The translations under genes and the position numbers were made by a program. The notes below the pieces were generated by a model that was given only the letters and a program-made list of their open reading frames with translations, was not told the DNA's origin and searched no databases. From the NCBI GenBank assembly GCA_038040445.1, contig JBBPIG010000008.1:1-64000 (forward strand): a stretch of 64,000 nt of DNA, written 5' to 3'. Source of the stretch: Acidobacteriota bacterium. GTDB taxonomy: Bacteria; Acidobacteriota; Blastocatellia; UBA7656. Positions 18,294 through 27,989 of this stretch are shown here, in pieces; positions within the stretch are counted from its first letter, which is position 1; each line of letters begins with the position of its first letter.

Positions 18294-19955
18294 CTAGTCC
18301 AACTTCACGTACTGGCCATCTACCCAACCGCTGTCTGGAGCGTTGTCGGGAGGGCTACCGGCCCACTCCAAGACTTTGACTCGCCGCCATCCTCCACGCT
18401 CTTCAACGATCCGAACTCGCGTTCCGGCTGGAAGAGAAACGAGCACCGCGCCCGCCGGATCGCTTCGCAGGTTGACGTTTTGCGCGCCGCCAATTCGCCC
18501 GTCCTTCGCCTGCGAACCCGAGAACGGGATCCAGGGCTTCTTCTGATCGGCAAAGTGATAGTAGGTAGACGCGGCAAGTCCGATCAGCGCTGCCGCTAAA
18601 AAAATGATGAACACTCGCCGCAACCACTCCGAGCTGATTACAACTCGCAGCTTGCTCAACAAGCCTTGTTCGGCGCGGAGTGTCTGTGCGCTCGTCTGCC
18701 TCGCGCGCAGAGTCTTGACGGCGTGACCCTCTCCGGATGATGCAACCGCTACTACTGCATTGCCGTCGCGCGTCTGAATGCGGGGACCGGTCGAAGGTTC
18801 GGCGGCGTTCCGAGACCCAAAAGTTTGAGTCGCAAATGAACCGGCATCAGAATCAACGTGTTCCCCCGCTCCCCGGCTCCCCGGCTCCGCGGCTCCCTCA
18901 TTCGCCAGGCGATGGTAACCGGCGTGACCTGGCAACTCGACAACTATTCTCGCCTTCTGTGGGCGAATGATTTCGCGAGGCACATTCGCCAGCGTTTGGA
19001 AGTTGGGAAGCGGGGCAGCCTGCTCAACCATGCTCGTGGCGCTCAAGCGCGCCCGTACTATCGTGGCCTCGTCGTCAACCTCCTCGCCGATGTCTCCAGC
19101 CAATCGGACCTTCGCCAGGTTTTCCCAGAACTCCTCCATTGATTGATAGCGGTCGGCGACTCGCGTCGCGGTTGCCTTGGCCAGCACCGCCAGCAGGCGC
19201 CCGGACCACGGTTCAGACGCAAGCCCCACGGGAAGCTCGCCGATCGGTTGTCGCGAAAACTGGCGCGGCGCCCGCCCGGTCATCGCGGTGTAGATCGTCT
19301 TTGCAAGCGAATAGACATCGGCCGACGGGGTGAGCTTTTCGTTCGCGTCATCAGCCCTGACATCGGGATGATGCTCGGGGGGAGCGTAGACGTTTGTGCC
19401 GACACGGGTGATCTCGCTGGCGTCATCGTGAGTCATCTTGGCGACGCCGAAGTCGGCGATTTTCAACACACGGCGGTCCGCGGACAGCAGCAGGTTGTTC
19501 GGCTTGATGTCGCGATGAATGACTCGCTCGCTGTGCGCATAGGCGAGCGCCTCGGCCACTTGCTGAAAATAAAACAGCGCGTCGTCTAGACCGACCGGCC
19601 GGCTGCGGCACAGTGACCACAAATCTCCCCCGGGCATGTACTCGAGCACGATGTAATGAAAAGGCACGCCTTCAAGATCGGCGGCGGTGCCATGGCCGAG
19701 CCTGAGAATTATGTTCGGGTGCCGCACGCGGTCCAGCGCGATGGCTTCGTTCTGAAAGTTCTCAACCAGCGTCTGTTCCAGCTCCGGGTCGGGCGTTCCC
19801 TGAAGCGAGGTGTTTAGCGACTTGATGATCACCGGCTCACCGTCGCCCAGTTGATCGTACGCAAGAAAGATCTCAGCATAGCTTCCGCGTCCCAGGCACC
19901 GCTCCACTAGGTAACGATCGTCAACCACGCTGTTGTCTAGTCTAAGTTCAGGCAC
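18294..19955 (-). CDS. Transmembrane Ser/Thr protein kinase with SH3-like C-terminus
   Basis: 553 residues. The Hanks-type kinase domain has the glycine loop GRGSYAEIF, K45, catalytic HRD (147-149), DFG (168-170) and the APPE motif. A juxtamembrane linker contains VDDEATIVRAR with T298. A low-complexity Gly/Ala/Pro stretch near 355-365 is encoded by a CCCCGGCT word repeat. One membrane helix lies at about 448-467. The periplasmic SH3-type domain (about 490-553, NVNLRSDPAGAVLVSLPAG) typically binds cell-wall material. It sits between PP2C and FHA genes, so the three form a phosphorylation switch. Confidence 0.93.
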   Translation of the reverse strand: MPELRLDNSVVDDRYLVERCLGRGSYAEIFLAYDQLGDGEPVIIKSLNTSLQGTPDPELEQTLVENFQNEAIALDRVRHPNIILRLGHGTAADLEGVPFHYIVLEYMPGGDLWSLCRSRPVGLDDALFYFQQVAEALAYAHSERVIHRDIKPNNLLLSADRRVLKIADFGVAKMTHDDASEITRVGTNVYAPPEHHPDVRADDANEKLTPSADVYSLAKTIYTAMTGRAPRQFSRQPIGELPVGLASEPWSGRLLAVLAKATATRVADRYQSMEEFWENLAKVRLAGDIGEEVDDEATIVRARLSATSMVEQAAPLPNFQTLANVPREIIRPQKARIVVELPGHAGYHRLANEGAAEPGSRGAGEHVDSDAGSFATQTFGSRNAAEPSTGPRIQTRDGNAVVAVASSGEGHAVKTLRARQTSAQTLRAEQGLLSKLRVVISSEWLRRVFIIFLAAALIGLAASTYYHFADQKKPWIPFSGSQAKDGRIGGAQNVNLRSDPAGAVLVSLPAGTRVRIVEERGGWRRVKVLEWAGSPPDNAPDSGWVDGQYVKLD

Positions 19956-19957
19956 GG

Positions 19958-20040
19958 ATCGGTGTCGAAGATGAGGATCGAGGATAGATGATCGCGTGCG
20001 ATCTTCGATCTTCGTCCTCTATTCTCTATCTTCGATCCTC
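19958..20040. repeat. Word-repeat palindrome (GATCGAGGA-type)
   Basis: The left arm, with GAAGATGAGGATCGAGGATAG, is answered by ATCTTCGATCTTCGTCCTC and CTATCTTCGATCCTCC. It fills the gap between the phosphatase stop and the kinase start. Same class as 18133-18293. Confidence 0.65.
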
Positions 20041-20041
20041 C

Positions 20042-21448
20042 TTATCGTCCGTCATTCATCGTTCCGCGTTCATTCTTGCGTCGTTCTTCGGCGTAGCGCG
20101 ACAGCGCTGAAGCGGCTTTGGACTTCTCGCCCATCGCTTCATACGCCGCGGCCTGCTGCACGTAAGCATCGTACAACGACGGCTGCCGCGCAGCCGCTTC
20201 CTCGAAGCTCTTTGCGGCACTCGCGTAGTTGCGTTCTTCAAGCAGAGCGCGTCCAAGCCAATATAACGCCCGGGCGTTTGAAGGATCGCGCTTGGCTAGC
20301 GATTCGAATTCGGCCGCTGCAAATCTATAATCGCCTTTCTCGAATGCCTCTCGTCCGATCAGCAAGGGATCGGCCGCGGCGTTCGTATTCGAATCAGCTT
20401 TACGATCCTTGATGAAGTCTGGCGCCCGGAGGCCGGCATAGAATGCTCCGGCGATCAGCACCAGTACAAGCAACGAGTACATCAAGAATCGCGAGCCCGG
20501 CCTGCTGCTTTTTGCTTCATAGCGTCCGCTAAGACTGTTGCGGTCGAGCGGGCGGGGCGCTTCGTCCGGATCGGGCCGCGCGCGGTTGAATTCGACCTGA
20601 ATACGGCCGCCGCGCTCCGGAATTCGCGAAGCCGCCGCAGCTCCGGCGCTCACCGTGCGTTTATCATTCCGCTCGGGGCGCTCGGGCATTCCATCATCAA
20701 TCGCGATGATCGGGGTCTGGCGTGCGCGGCCCATTTGCACGACGACGGCGGTTAGATTGTCGTCGGCGCCGCGCTGGTGAACTATTCGCTTCAACTCGTC
20801 AGCCGCGCGCTGCGGGTCCTTGTGCTCAGCCAGCACCCGCGCGATCTCTTCGTCGGACAAATGACGGTAGATGCCGTCGCTGCATAAGAGGAACCGCGCG
20901 CCGTCTCGAGCATCGATCGATTTGATCTCGACTTCTACCATGCTTTCGACTCCAAGCGCGCGATTGATGATGTTGGTGGCAAGCTCGGCTGCCTGTTCGC
21001 CAATCATTCGACCGGCTCTGATGTCGTCGTTCAAATCAGTATGATCGACCGTCTCGCGGTGGAAGCGCCCGTTTTCCAAACGGTAAACCCGGCTGTCGCC
21101 GACGTGAGCTACAGTGACTCGGCCGCCGTCGATGTGTATCAGCGCGACGGTCGTCGCCATTGTTTTATACGCCGGATCGCTCTCAGCCAGCTCGAACACA
21201 TCGCGGTTGGCAAAGTCGATCGCGCGGCGTATGAGTTCGGCCGAGGGATCTTTTTTGGAGTTGTGGCTGATGGCTTCTTCGATTGTATCGGCGGCAGTCT
21301 GGCTGGCGATTTCGCCTGCGCGCTGACCGCCCACCCCGTCGAACACGGCGAAAAGGCCTCGCTCGGGAATCGCCAGAAAGCGGTCCTGATTGACCGGGCG
21401 TTTGGGGTTCAACCCGCGGTCACAGATGTAGCCGACTTTGAGGTCCAT
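20042..21448 (-). CDS. PP2C-type protein phosphatase with TM helix and TPR tail
   Basis: 468 residues. The PPM/PP2C domain has NQDR (20-23), DGVGG (37-41), HVGDSR (115-120), CSDG (189-192) and DDN (229-231), the metal-binding set of an active enzyme. A Pro/Arg-rich linker and one membrane helix (about 321-340) follow. Then come TPR repeats (about 355-455, FEKGDYRFAAAEFESLAKRDPSNARALYWLGRAL), presumably periplasmic. It is the first gene of the operon with the kinase and FHA genes and probably reverses the kinase. Confidence 0.92.
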   Translation of the reverse strand: MDLKVGYICDRGLNPKRPVNQDRFLAIPERGLFAVFDGVGGQRAGEIASQTAADTIEEAISHNSKKDPSAELIRRAIDFANRDVFELAESDPAYKTMATTVALIHIDGGRVTVAHVGDSRVYRLENGRFHRETVDHTDLNDDIRAGRMIGEQAAELATNIINRALGVESMVEVEIKSIDARDGARFLLCSDGIYRHLSDEEIARVLAEHKDPQRAADELKRIVHQRGADDNLTAVVVQMGRARQTPIIAIDDGMPERPERNDKRTVSAGAAAASRIPERGGRIQVEFNRARPDPDEAPRPLDRNSLSGRYEAKSSRPGSRFLMYSLLVLVLIAGAFYAGLRAPDFIKDRKADSNTNAAADPLLIGREAFEKGDYRFAAAEFESLAKRDPSNARALYWLGRALLEERNYASAAKSFEEAAARQPSLYDAYVQQAAAYEAMGEKSKAASALSRYAEERRKNERGTMNDGR

Positions 21449-21590
21449 AGGTCTCTTAGATGCCGCGAGAATAGATACGCTGGCCGTCAGCCGCTCGTTC
21501 GTCGCGTCGAAGCATTTGATTACTCCCCTAGCATCTTAGCACTCCGCAACTGACCGCGTGAACGACGATCAAATGGTGGTGCAAGAGACG

Positions 21591-21626
21591 ATCTTCATTG
21601 TCCTATGCCCGGTGTATAATGCCGAG
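21591..21626 (+). promoter_or_regulatory. Promoter with perfect -10 for a leaderless gene
   Basis: TATAAT at 21615-21620 is six bases before GTG 21627, so the predicted transcript would start at or next to the start codon. The -35 is poor (TCTTCA region). Confidence 0.5.
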
Positions 21627-21989
21627 GTGACCGAAGACCCCCACAGCGAAATTGTTATCATCAGCGAGCCTATTAGCACACAGCGCGTAGCCGAGATGGC
21701 GGCCGAACGGTTCGGCGATATGGTTAAGGCAGTCGTGGACACCAACCGGCGACTGCTTGCGCTAGGCGGGGAACTGCACTCCGATGAGGAGGCCGCGCTA
21801 TTGGAGCTGGGTTCAACACAAGCAGACCTGTGGGGTATAAACATCTATCCGGACCAGCAAAGATCAGAATGGATCGAGTTTGACTCCCTCATCAACATCA
21901 GGCCAAGACTCGGTAATCGCTCCCGCGGTGTAGAAGACGCCGGCACGCGACAACTGATCTGCGAGATCGTCGATTCCCTCATACGATGA
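21627..21989 (+). CDS. DUF5674 family protein
   Basis: 120 residues from GTG 21627. The family pattern is visible: IVIISEPISTQRVAEM, VVDTNRRLLALGGELHSDEEA, then DLWGINIYPDQQ and SLINIRPRLGNRS. An upstream start is possible but would include the TATAAT promoter in the coding region. The stop overlaps the next gene (ATGA), so the two are coupled. Function is unknown. From memory, DUF5674 genes often travel with a small helical protein such as the next gene. Confidence 0.75.
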   Translation: MTEDPHSEIVIISEPISTQRVAEMAAERFGDMVKAVVDTNRRLLALGGELHSDEEAALLELGSTQADLWGINIYPDQQRSEWIEFDSLINIRPRLGNRSRGVEDAGTRQLICEIVDSLIR

Positions 21990-22327
21990 AACCACTAATC
22001 CATAGAGAGCTTGCCGATGGACGGTGGTTTACGTTCTCGATATCTGAACAACTGGGCAATGTCGGAAGCGAGTTCGAGCGTGCAGCAAACGCGTTTGAGC
22101 GAGGAAACCACGAGCGCTTCGAAAAGGCGTTTGAGCGAATGCTCGAGCTGCTGGACCTCACGGTGGAAGACCCGAAATGGCGAACAGCCTGCCGCCTGCG
22201 CGAACTGCTCCGATTGCGCGAGGAGGTGTGCGATGTCTTCCACGGCAATGAAATCTATGGTACGTCAATCGAGACCTTGAAGAAGTACTTCCTGTACTTC
22301 GGCATCGCCGCCAGAGCTGATCGATGA
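21986..22327 (+). CDS. Small helical partner of the DUF5674 protein
   Basis: 113 residues, nearly all helical: ISEQLGNVGSEFERAANAFERG, FEKAFERMLELLDLTVEDPKW, LRELLRLREEVCDVF and IETLKKYFLYFGIAAR. I recognise this as a conserved uncharacterised protein usually adjacent to DUF5674. The overlapped start codons argue for a complex. It could be a toxin-antitoxin-like or nucleotide-binding module, but nothing in the sequence proves either. Confidence 0.7.
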   Translation: MKPLIHRELADGRWFTFSISEQLGNVGSEFERAANAFERGNHERFEKAFERMLELLDLTVEDPKWRTACRLRELLRLREEVCDVFHGNEIYGTSIETLKKYFLYFGIAARADR

Positions 22328-22456
22328 CAGCCCCGATGTTTCGGTGGTGCTCTTCCTCGCGCAGTTAAGTCGCGCGCGGCCGACAACGCTGTCGTATGAC
22401 AATTGAGGCTGATAAGGCCGTGTGCTACGATGGCGGCACATCAAGGAAACAAAACC

Positions 22457-23068
22457 ATGTCTACCGCCGAACTAGTCGATTCACAGGTAGCGTTCTCGCC
22501 GTTGCTGCGTCACTACACGCTCGGCGAGTTTTGGGAGTTGCCCGAACCGCCGGACCGTTGGCACTACGATCTGATCGGAGGAGTTCTCTATATGGTCCCA
22601 CCGCCCGATCCTCCGCGCGGCGATCTCGTCTCTAGAATGAATCAATCGCTCGTCGTATTCCTTGACGCGAATGGGAACCTGGGCAGTGTCTACCATCCGC
22701 GTGAAGCGATCTACATCGACAGCACCAACGTCGAGCCGGACATGATGTACGTCTCTAGCGAGCTCGCTTCTCGAATGGGGCGGCGGCGAACGTCAGCCGA
22801 CATCGTGTTCGAATACCTGTCCAAGAGCACGGCGGTTTATGATCGCACCACCAAGGCGGATACCTACCTCGCGCTAGGCGTTCGGGAACTCTGGCTGATC
22901 GATCCGACTACACGAACGATCGAAGTGCGGCATTGGACCGCGCCCGTTAGAGATGGTGGTCTGCCTAGATGGGAGGTAGTAGTGTACAGCGAGGGTGAAT
23001 CAGCGGAGTCGCGGGTCCTATCAGGCTGGCGCGTATCGGTGAACCGGCTGTTCGACGACCTTGTCTAA
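22457..23068 (+). CDS. Uma2-family (DUF820) putative endonuclease
   Basis: 203 residues from ATG 22457 (AAGGAA upstream). The PD-(D/E)xK-like core of Uma2 proteins is visible: YDLIGGVLYMVPPPDPP, VEPDMMYVS, IVFEYLSKSTAVYDRTTKADTYLALGVRELWLIDP, with acidic residues and a conserved Lys. Uma2 genes are abundant in some phyla and their biological role is unsettled. A second member lies at 55870. Confidence 0.85.
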   Translation: MSTAELVDSQVAFSPLLRHYTLGEFWELPEPPDRWHYDLIGGVLYMVPPPDPPRGDLVSRMNQSLVVFLDANGNLGSVYHPREAIYIDSTNVEPDMMYVSSELASRMGRRRTSADIVFEYLSKSTAVYDRTTKADTYLALGVRELWLIDPTTRTIEVRHWTAPVRDGGLPRWEVVVYSEGESAESRVLSGWRVSVNRLFDDLV

Positions 23069-23074
23069 AGACAC

Positions 23075-23923
23075 TCAATCAAGCCACGTCAGAATTGGCG
23101 CCACCGCTCTGTAGCCCTCGCGGTCGGCGATCTCCTCGAGCCGGTCGACCTCGATCTCCCATCGCTCAGCCTCCGACTTCAGCGCGGCTCGCTCGCGGTC
23201 ACTCACGCCGCCGATCTTCTCGCGTCGCCACAACTCGTGCCGCGCTGCGGTCGAGTACAGCCGGGCGCGCATCAGATCGGGCTCCTCGACGAAACCAAAT
23301 CGTTGATGCCAGTTCATGCTGGCCTCGTTCGCCGCGTGATAAGCGCTTTTCAAGATCGCCTCGCCGACACTATCAAGCTCATTCATCGCGTCCGACAGCA
23401 GAGCCGTCGCGATTCCATGCCGCTGCCAGGCAGGTCGAACGAACAGGAGGTCGAGGATCGAATAGCGCGGCGCGTGCGTGAGCAGCGCGGCGCCCACGAT
23501 TGAGTCGCAGCCTCGCTCGCGATCGAACCCCATCGCCACCCGAGACGCCAAATGTGGCTTTCCTCGCTCGCCGGCGAAATGACTCCGGATAGCCTTGTCC
23601 GCCGCTTCGCAAATCTTCTGTGTCTCCCAGTCACAGTACTCCGTCGAATCGATGAACGCCTCAAGAAATGCCGTCGTCAACTCGGCTGCGTCAGCGCCTG
23701 TCGCTCTTCTGAGAACGAGGCTTGTGTTTACGGGTCTCGGCGTAACGGGCATCGCGACGATCACGCCGTGCTCACGCGGCGTGATATGAGCGCGGCCGTC
23801 CCAGTACTCGTGCTTCCAGCCGGGCCGCATCGCGAGCAACTCGAACTCTTCAATGCTCATCTGCGGGTGCTCGCTCTTCACAGGCGAATCTTGAATCAAA
23901 CCGGGCAGGCCACACAACCTCAT
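23075..23923 (-). CDS. GNAT acetyltransferase with short Uma2-like N-terminus
   Basis: 282 residues from ATG 23923. The first about 60 residues (MSIEEFELLAMRPGWKHEYWDGRAHITP) resemble the start of Uma2/DUF820 proteins. A GNAT domain follows (LLFVRPAWQRHGIATALLSDAM, NEASMNWHQRFGFVEE). A C-terminal helical segment (RERAALKSEAERWEIEVDRLEEI) ends it. The stop is 6 bp from that of the Uma2 gene on the other strand. The substrate is unknown. Confidence 0.78.
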   Translation of the reverse strand: MRLCGLPGLIQDSPVKSEHPQMSIEEFELLAMRPGWKHEYWDGRAHITPREHGVIVAMPVTPRPVNTSLVLRRATGADAAELTTAFLEAFIDSTEYCDWETQKICEAADKAIRSHFAGERGKPHLASRVAMGFDRERGCDSIVGAALLTHAPRYSILDLLFVRPAWQRHGIATALLSDAMNELDSVGEAILKSAYHAANEASMNWHQRFGFVEEPDLMRARLYSTAARHELWRREKIGGVSDRERAALKSEAERWEIEVDRLEEIADREGYRAVAPILTWLD

Positions 23924-23954
23924 ATCAACGTGTTCGTAGTTCGGCCAACATCCG

Positions 23955-23979
23955 GGGAGCGCAGACAGGGATGCCTGCA
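23955..23979. repeat. Degenerate single arm of the 10.7-kb REP-like repeat
   Basis: GGGAGCGCAGACAGGGATGC is related to the arm words at 10702-10804 (GGGAGCGCAGGC, AGGGATGCCTGC). It shows the element is dispersed. It lies between divergent genes. Confidence 0.45.
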
Positions 23980-24041
23980 CTGGGTAGACCTCCACTTTTG
24001 ATGAATGGTATTGTCATAATCTCTCAAAGCAGGAGGTAGCC

Positions 24042-25820
<1,779 letters not shown>

Positions 25821-25932
25821 TTATCGAAGCGGCTCTCGGAGCGCCGCTGCGACGTGCAGCGCAGCAGCAGGCGGCCTGCGCCGGCTTCGGTCGTGATATA
25901 TTGAACTTAAATTGAACTTGGGAGTAACCCTA

Positions 25933-26118
25933 ATGAAAACGTTGCAAGAGATCGAGGACGCGATTGAAACTCTGCCGCTGCCGGACCGGTTTCGACTCTA
26001 CAGCGACTTGCCGCAACTGATCGGTCGTGGCGTTGAGGACCTCGATTGGCAGCGATTGGCAATCGAACACTTCTTCGAAGACGACTCAGCCGACGATGAG
26101 GCTTATGATCAAATTTGA
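25933..26118 (+). CDS. Antitoxin-like addiction-module protein
   Basis: 61 residues, acidic and helical (MKTLQEIEDAIETLPLPDRF, ending EDDSADDEAYDQI). GGGAG precedes ATG 25933. Its last 14 bp overlap the toxin gene. The size, acidity and overlap fit an antitoxin whose C-terminal tail wraps a MazF-type toxin. Confidence 0.75.
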   Translation: MKTLQEIEDAIETLPLPDRFRLYSDLPQLIGRGVEDLDWQRLAIEHFFEDDSADDEAYDQI

Positions 26119-26449
26119 CGCCGGCGACATCGTTCTCCTGGAGTTTCCATTTTCACACTTGCAGGGACGCAAACGCCGACCCGGATTGGTGCTCGTTAGC
26201 GAGGACGCAGATGTATTGCTGGCACGCATCACAACTCAAGCAGCACGGCATTCGTCGGATATCGCATTAGTTCATTGGGCAGCGGTTGGCTTACCGAAAG
26301 CTTCGACTGTCCGCCTGACTAAGCTTGCCGCGATTGATCGCCGTTTGGTTCATCGCAGAATCGGCCGGCTGCACCCTGAAGACGCTCGCGCAGTGGCTGA
26401 GGCATTGACACAACTCTGTGCGGTCATAGCAGCGGGGCTAAAAACGTAG
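26105..26449 (+). CDS. MazF/PemK-type toxin
   Basis: 114 residues from ATG 26105, overlapping the antitoxin end (ATG 26096 is an alternative). The SH3-like PemK barrel is recognisable: GDIVLLEFPFSHLQGRKRRPGLVLV, then ARITTQAARHSSDIAL, SVRLTKL-like STVRLTKLAAIDRRLVHRRIGRL. MazF-family toxins are ribonucleases. The GDIV..PF.....KRRPGLV segment is the usual active-site/nucleotide-binding face. Together with the preceding gene it forms a type II toxin-antitoxin pair. Confidence 0.85.
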   Translation: MIKFDAGDIVLLEFPFSHLQGRKRRPGLVLVSEDADVLLARITTQAARHSSDIALVHWAAVGLPKASTVRLTKLAAIDRRLVHRRIGRLHPEDARAVAEALTQLCAVIAAGLKT

Positions 26450-26490
26450 CTGTGAAACTCGAATCTTGGCGCTTGGAGTTACAAGAGAAG

Positions 26491-26580
26491 ATGAACTACG
26501 AACTGTTCACTCGAGTCGCGCTGAATACCGATCTGGCGCAATACCTTGCCAAGATCAAGTTCATGCTGGAAGAGCGATGA
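26491..26580 (+). pseudogene. Short fragment resembling a DUF4926 N-terminus
   Basis: 29 residues, MNYELFTRVALNTDLAQY then unrelated residues and a stop. The first 18 resemble the start of DUF4926 antitoxin-like proteins. A usable AGAGAAG site precedes it. It is too short to be the whole domain and is probably debris in this toxin-antitoxin cluster. Confidence 0.3.
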
Positions 26581-26678
26581 TGCCAATTACGGAGTGGTGG
26601 TCAAAGTACGAACAGCCAGCGTTTTCTTGCGACGCTCCGCTTGACCGCATAGCCGGTTGCCTTTAGGCTTTGACTGTC

Positions 26679-26897
26679 ATGAGCGACACGTTTACGGTGA
26701 GTTTGCCGCCTTCAATTCGCAAAGAGCTTGATGCTCTCGCTAAGCGCACAGGCAAGAGCCGAAACCAGGTAGTGCGCGAGGCGGTTCGCCGACAAATCGC
26801 CTTGGAGAGGTTCCGCGCGCTACGCGAGCAGCTTGTTCCCAAGGCTCGGGCACGGGGCATCTATACCGACGAAGACGTCTTCAATCTCGTCTCGTGA
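26679..26897 (+). CDS. Ribbon-helix-helix (CopG-type) antitoxin
   Basis: 72 residues. FTVSLPPSIRKELDALAKRTGKSRNQVVREAVRRQI is a textbook RHH strand-helix-helix, used for DNA binding and autorepression. The C-terminal part (RARGIYTDEDVFNLVS) should contact a PIN toxin. The stop overlaps a GTG start of the PIN gene (GTGA), but that partner is truncated, so this antitoxin may be orphaned. Confidence 0.85.
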   Translation: MSDTFTVSLPPSIRKELDALAKRTGKSRNQVVREAVRRQIALERFRALREQLVPKARARGIYTDEDVFNLVS

Positions 26898-26962
26898 GAG
26901 TCCTCCTCGATACCAACGTCTTGTTCGCCGCCTTTGTCACGCACGGCATGTGTGCGGGCTTG
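26894..26962 (+). pseudogene. Truncated PIN-domain toxin, fused in frame to DUF488
   Basis: From GTG 26894 the frame gives MRVLLDTNVLFAAFVTHGMC, the first strand and helix of a PIN nuclease with its first catalytic Asp. It then stops resembling PIN and runs on without a stop into the DUF488 gene. The later catalytic acids of PIN are absent, so it cannot be an active nuclease. Confidence 0.75.
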
Positions 26963-27004
26963 TACAACAAGGATCGAACTACGAAGTCGGCCAGGGTGCT
27001 TGGC

Positions 27005-27403
27005 ATGAGTGCGACACATCTCGGGACGTTTCAAGTCGGTTCGCCTCGGAAACGGGGCGAGGGCTTGCGAGTCGGCACAGTGCGCTTTCTGCCGCGCGGG
27101 GTGAAGAAAGAAGACTACGCGCGATTGGACTACTTCGACGTCTGGTTTCCGTTGCTTGCCCCAAGCTCAGAGTTGCTCAAGTGGCTGAAGACCCGCGACT
27201 GGCCGAGCGAGCAAGCCAGATGGTCGAAGTTCAGAGAGCGCTACGTTGCCGAGATGAACAAGACCGACGCGCGCCAGGCCATCAAGCTTCTTGCAGAGTT
27301 AGCCAGAGCTACTCCGTTGAGCATAGGGTGTTACTGCGAGAACGAGTCCGCCTGTCATCGGTCGATACTGCATGAGTTGATCGAACGCGCATCGGACGCT
27401 TAG
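27005..27403 (+). CDS. DUF488 family protein
   Basis: About 132 residues if translation starts at ATG 27005. The same frame is open back to the PIN stub at 26894, so a 169-residue fusion is possible. DUF488 features are GEGLRVGTVRFLPRGVKKEDY, FPLLAPSSELLKWLK, ARWSKFRERYVAEM and the conserved IGCYCENESACHRSILHELI with two Cys and a His. The domain is widespread but poorly characterised. A decayed second copy lies at 28820-29121. Confidence 0.85.
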   Translation: MSATHLGTFQVGSPRKRGEGLRVGTVRFLPRGVKKEDYARLDYFDVWFPLLAPSSELLKWLKTRDWPSEQARWSKFRERYVAEMNKTDARQAIKLLAELARATPLSIGCYCENESACHRSILHELIERASDA

Positions 27404-27447
27404 AAGCTCGGCCGGCTTGCTGGCCCTACGAAGTGCGCTGCGTGCGG

Positions 27448-27594
27448 TCAGCATGTGGATAAACCGCGGATTATGTCATCGAGACTGCTCCGTTTGAAGT
27501 CGACCGCTTCTGCAATTGCGTGAAACCGCGCGAGCGACTCGTGCTGAGGGGCACGAAGCGACGTCCAACGTCCTATCTGTTCGGCAAGGTTCAC
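27448..27594 (-). pseudogene. N-terminal stub of a helicase/restriction (Res-type) gene
   Basis: 48 residues from GTG 27594, which overlaps the HEPN stop as GTGA. The sequence includes AEQIGRWTSLRAPQHESLARF and AEAVDFKRSSLDDI. This resembles the region just before Walker A in type III-like Res/DEAD helicases found beside DNA methylases. The frame ends at 27448 before any helicase motif. The coupling to HEPN shows that the original operon continued into a restriction gene, now deleted. Confidence 0.6.
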
Positions 27595-27989
27595 GGGCGA
27601 GCCTCCGGCGGAAGTAGGTCCAGAACTGCATCACGAAGCTCTTCGGAGGTGGAGAGGGCATTGGAGACTTCTTCGGAATCGGGATCGAGTGCGTCGTCGT
27701 AGCGCATCTCGACTGCGTAAGCGTTTAGTGGAAGCAGCCGTTCGCGGAATCTCTCCAGTTCGGGCGCCTCTTTTGTCGCCAGATTGATCAGCGCGCGCAG
27801 GTCATGCGTCCGCGGGTAGTCGACGCCTCGCGACGCCAGCAGTGCCTTCAGCATCTTCGCCGCCGTTTGCTGGGCATGGAAGGCAACCATGTCGAGAGGG
27901 GCATCGTGCTCGAATGCGATGCGAGCAATCTTGAGATCGTTTTCGGCCTTTCGGGCAAGGGCTTTCGCCAGGTCAAGATCGCTTTTCAT
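27591..27989 (-). CDS. HEPN-domain protein
   Basis: 132 residues, all helical: ARKAENDLKIARIAFEHDAPLDMVAFHAQQTAAKMLKALL, then RTHDLRALI and AYAVEMRYDD. HEPN domains are often RNases with an R-x4-6-H motif, and here RTHDL may play this part. It overlaps the MNT gene by 17 bp. HEPN/MNT pairs act as toxin-antitoxin systems in which MNT modifies and silences HEPN. Confidence 0.88.
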   Translation of the reverse strand: MKSDLDLAKALARKAENDLKIARIAFEHDAPLDMVAFHAQQTAAKMLKALLASRGVDYPRTHDLRALINLATKEAPELERFRERLLPLNAYAVEMRYDDALDPDSEEVSNALSTSEELRDAVLDLLPPEARP

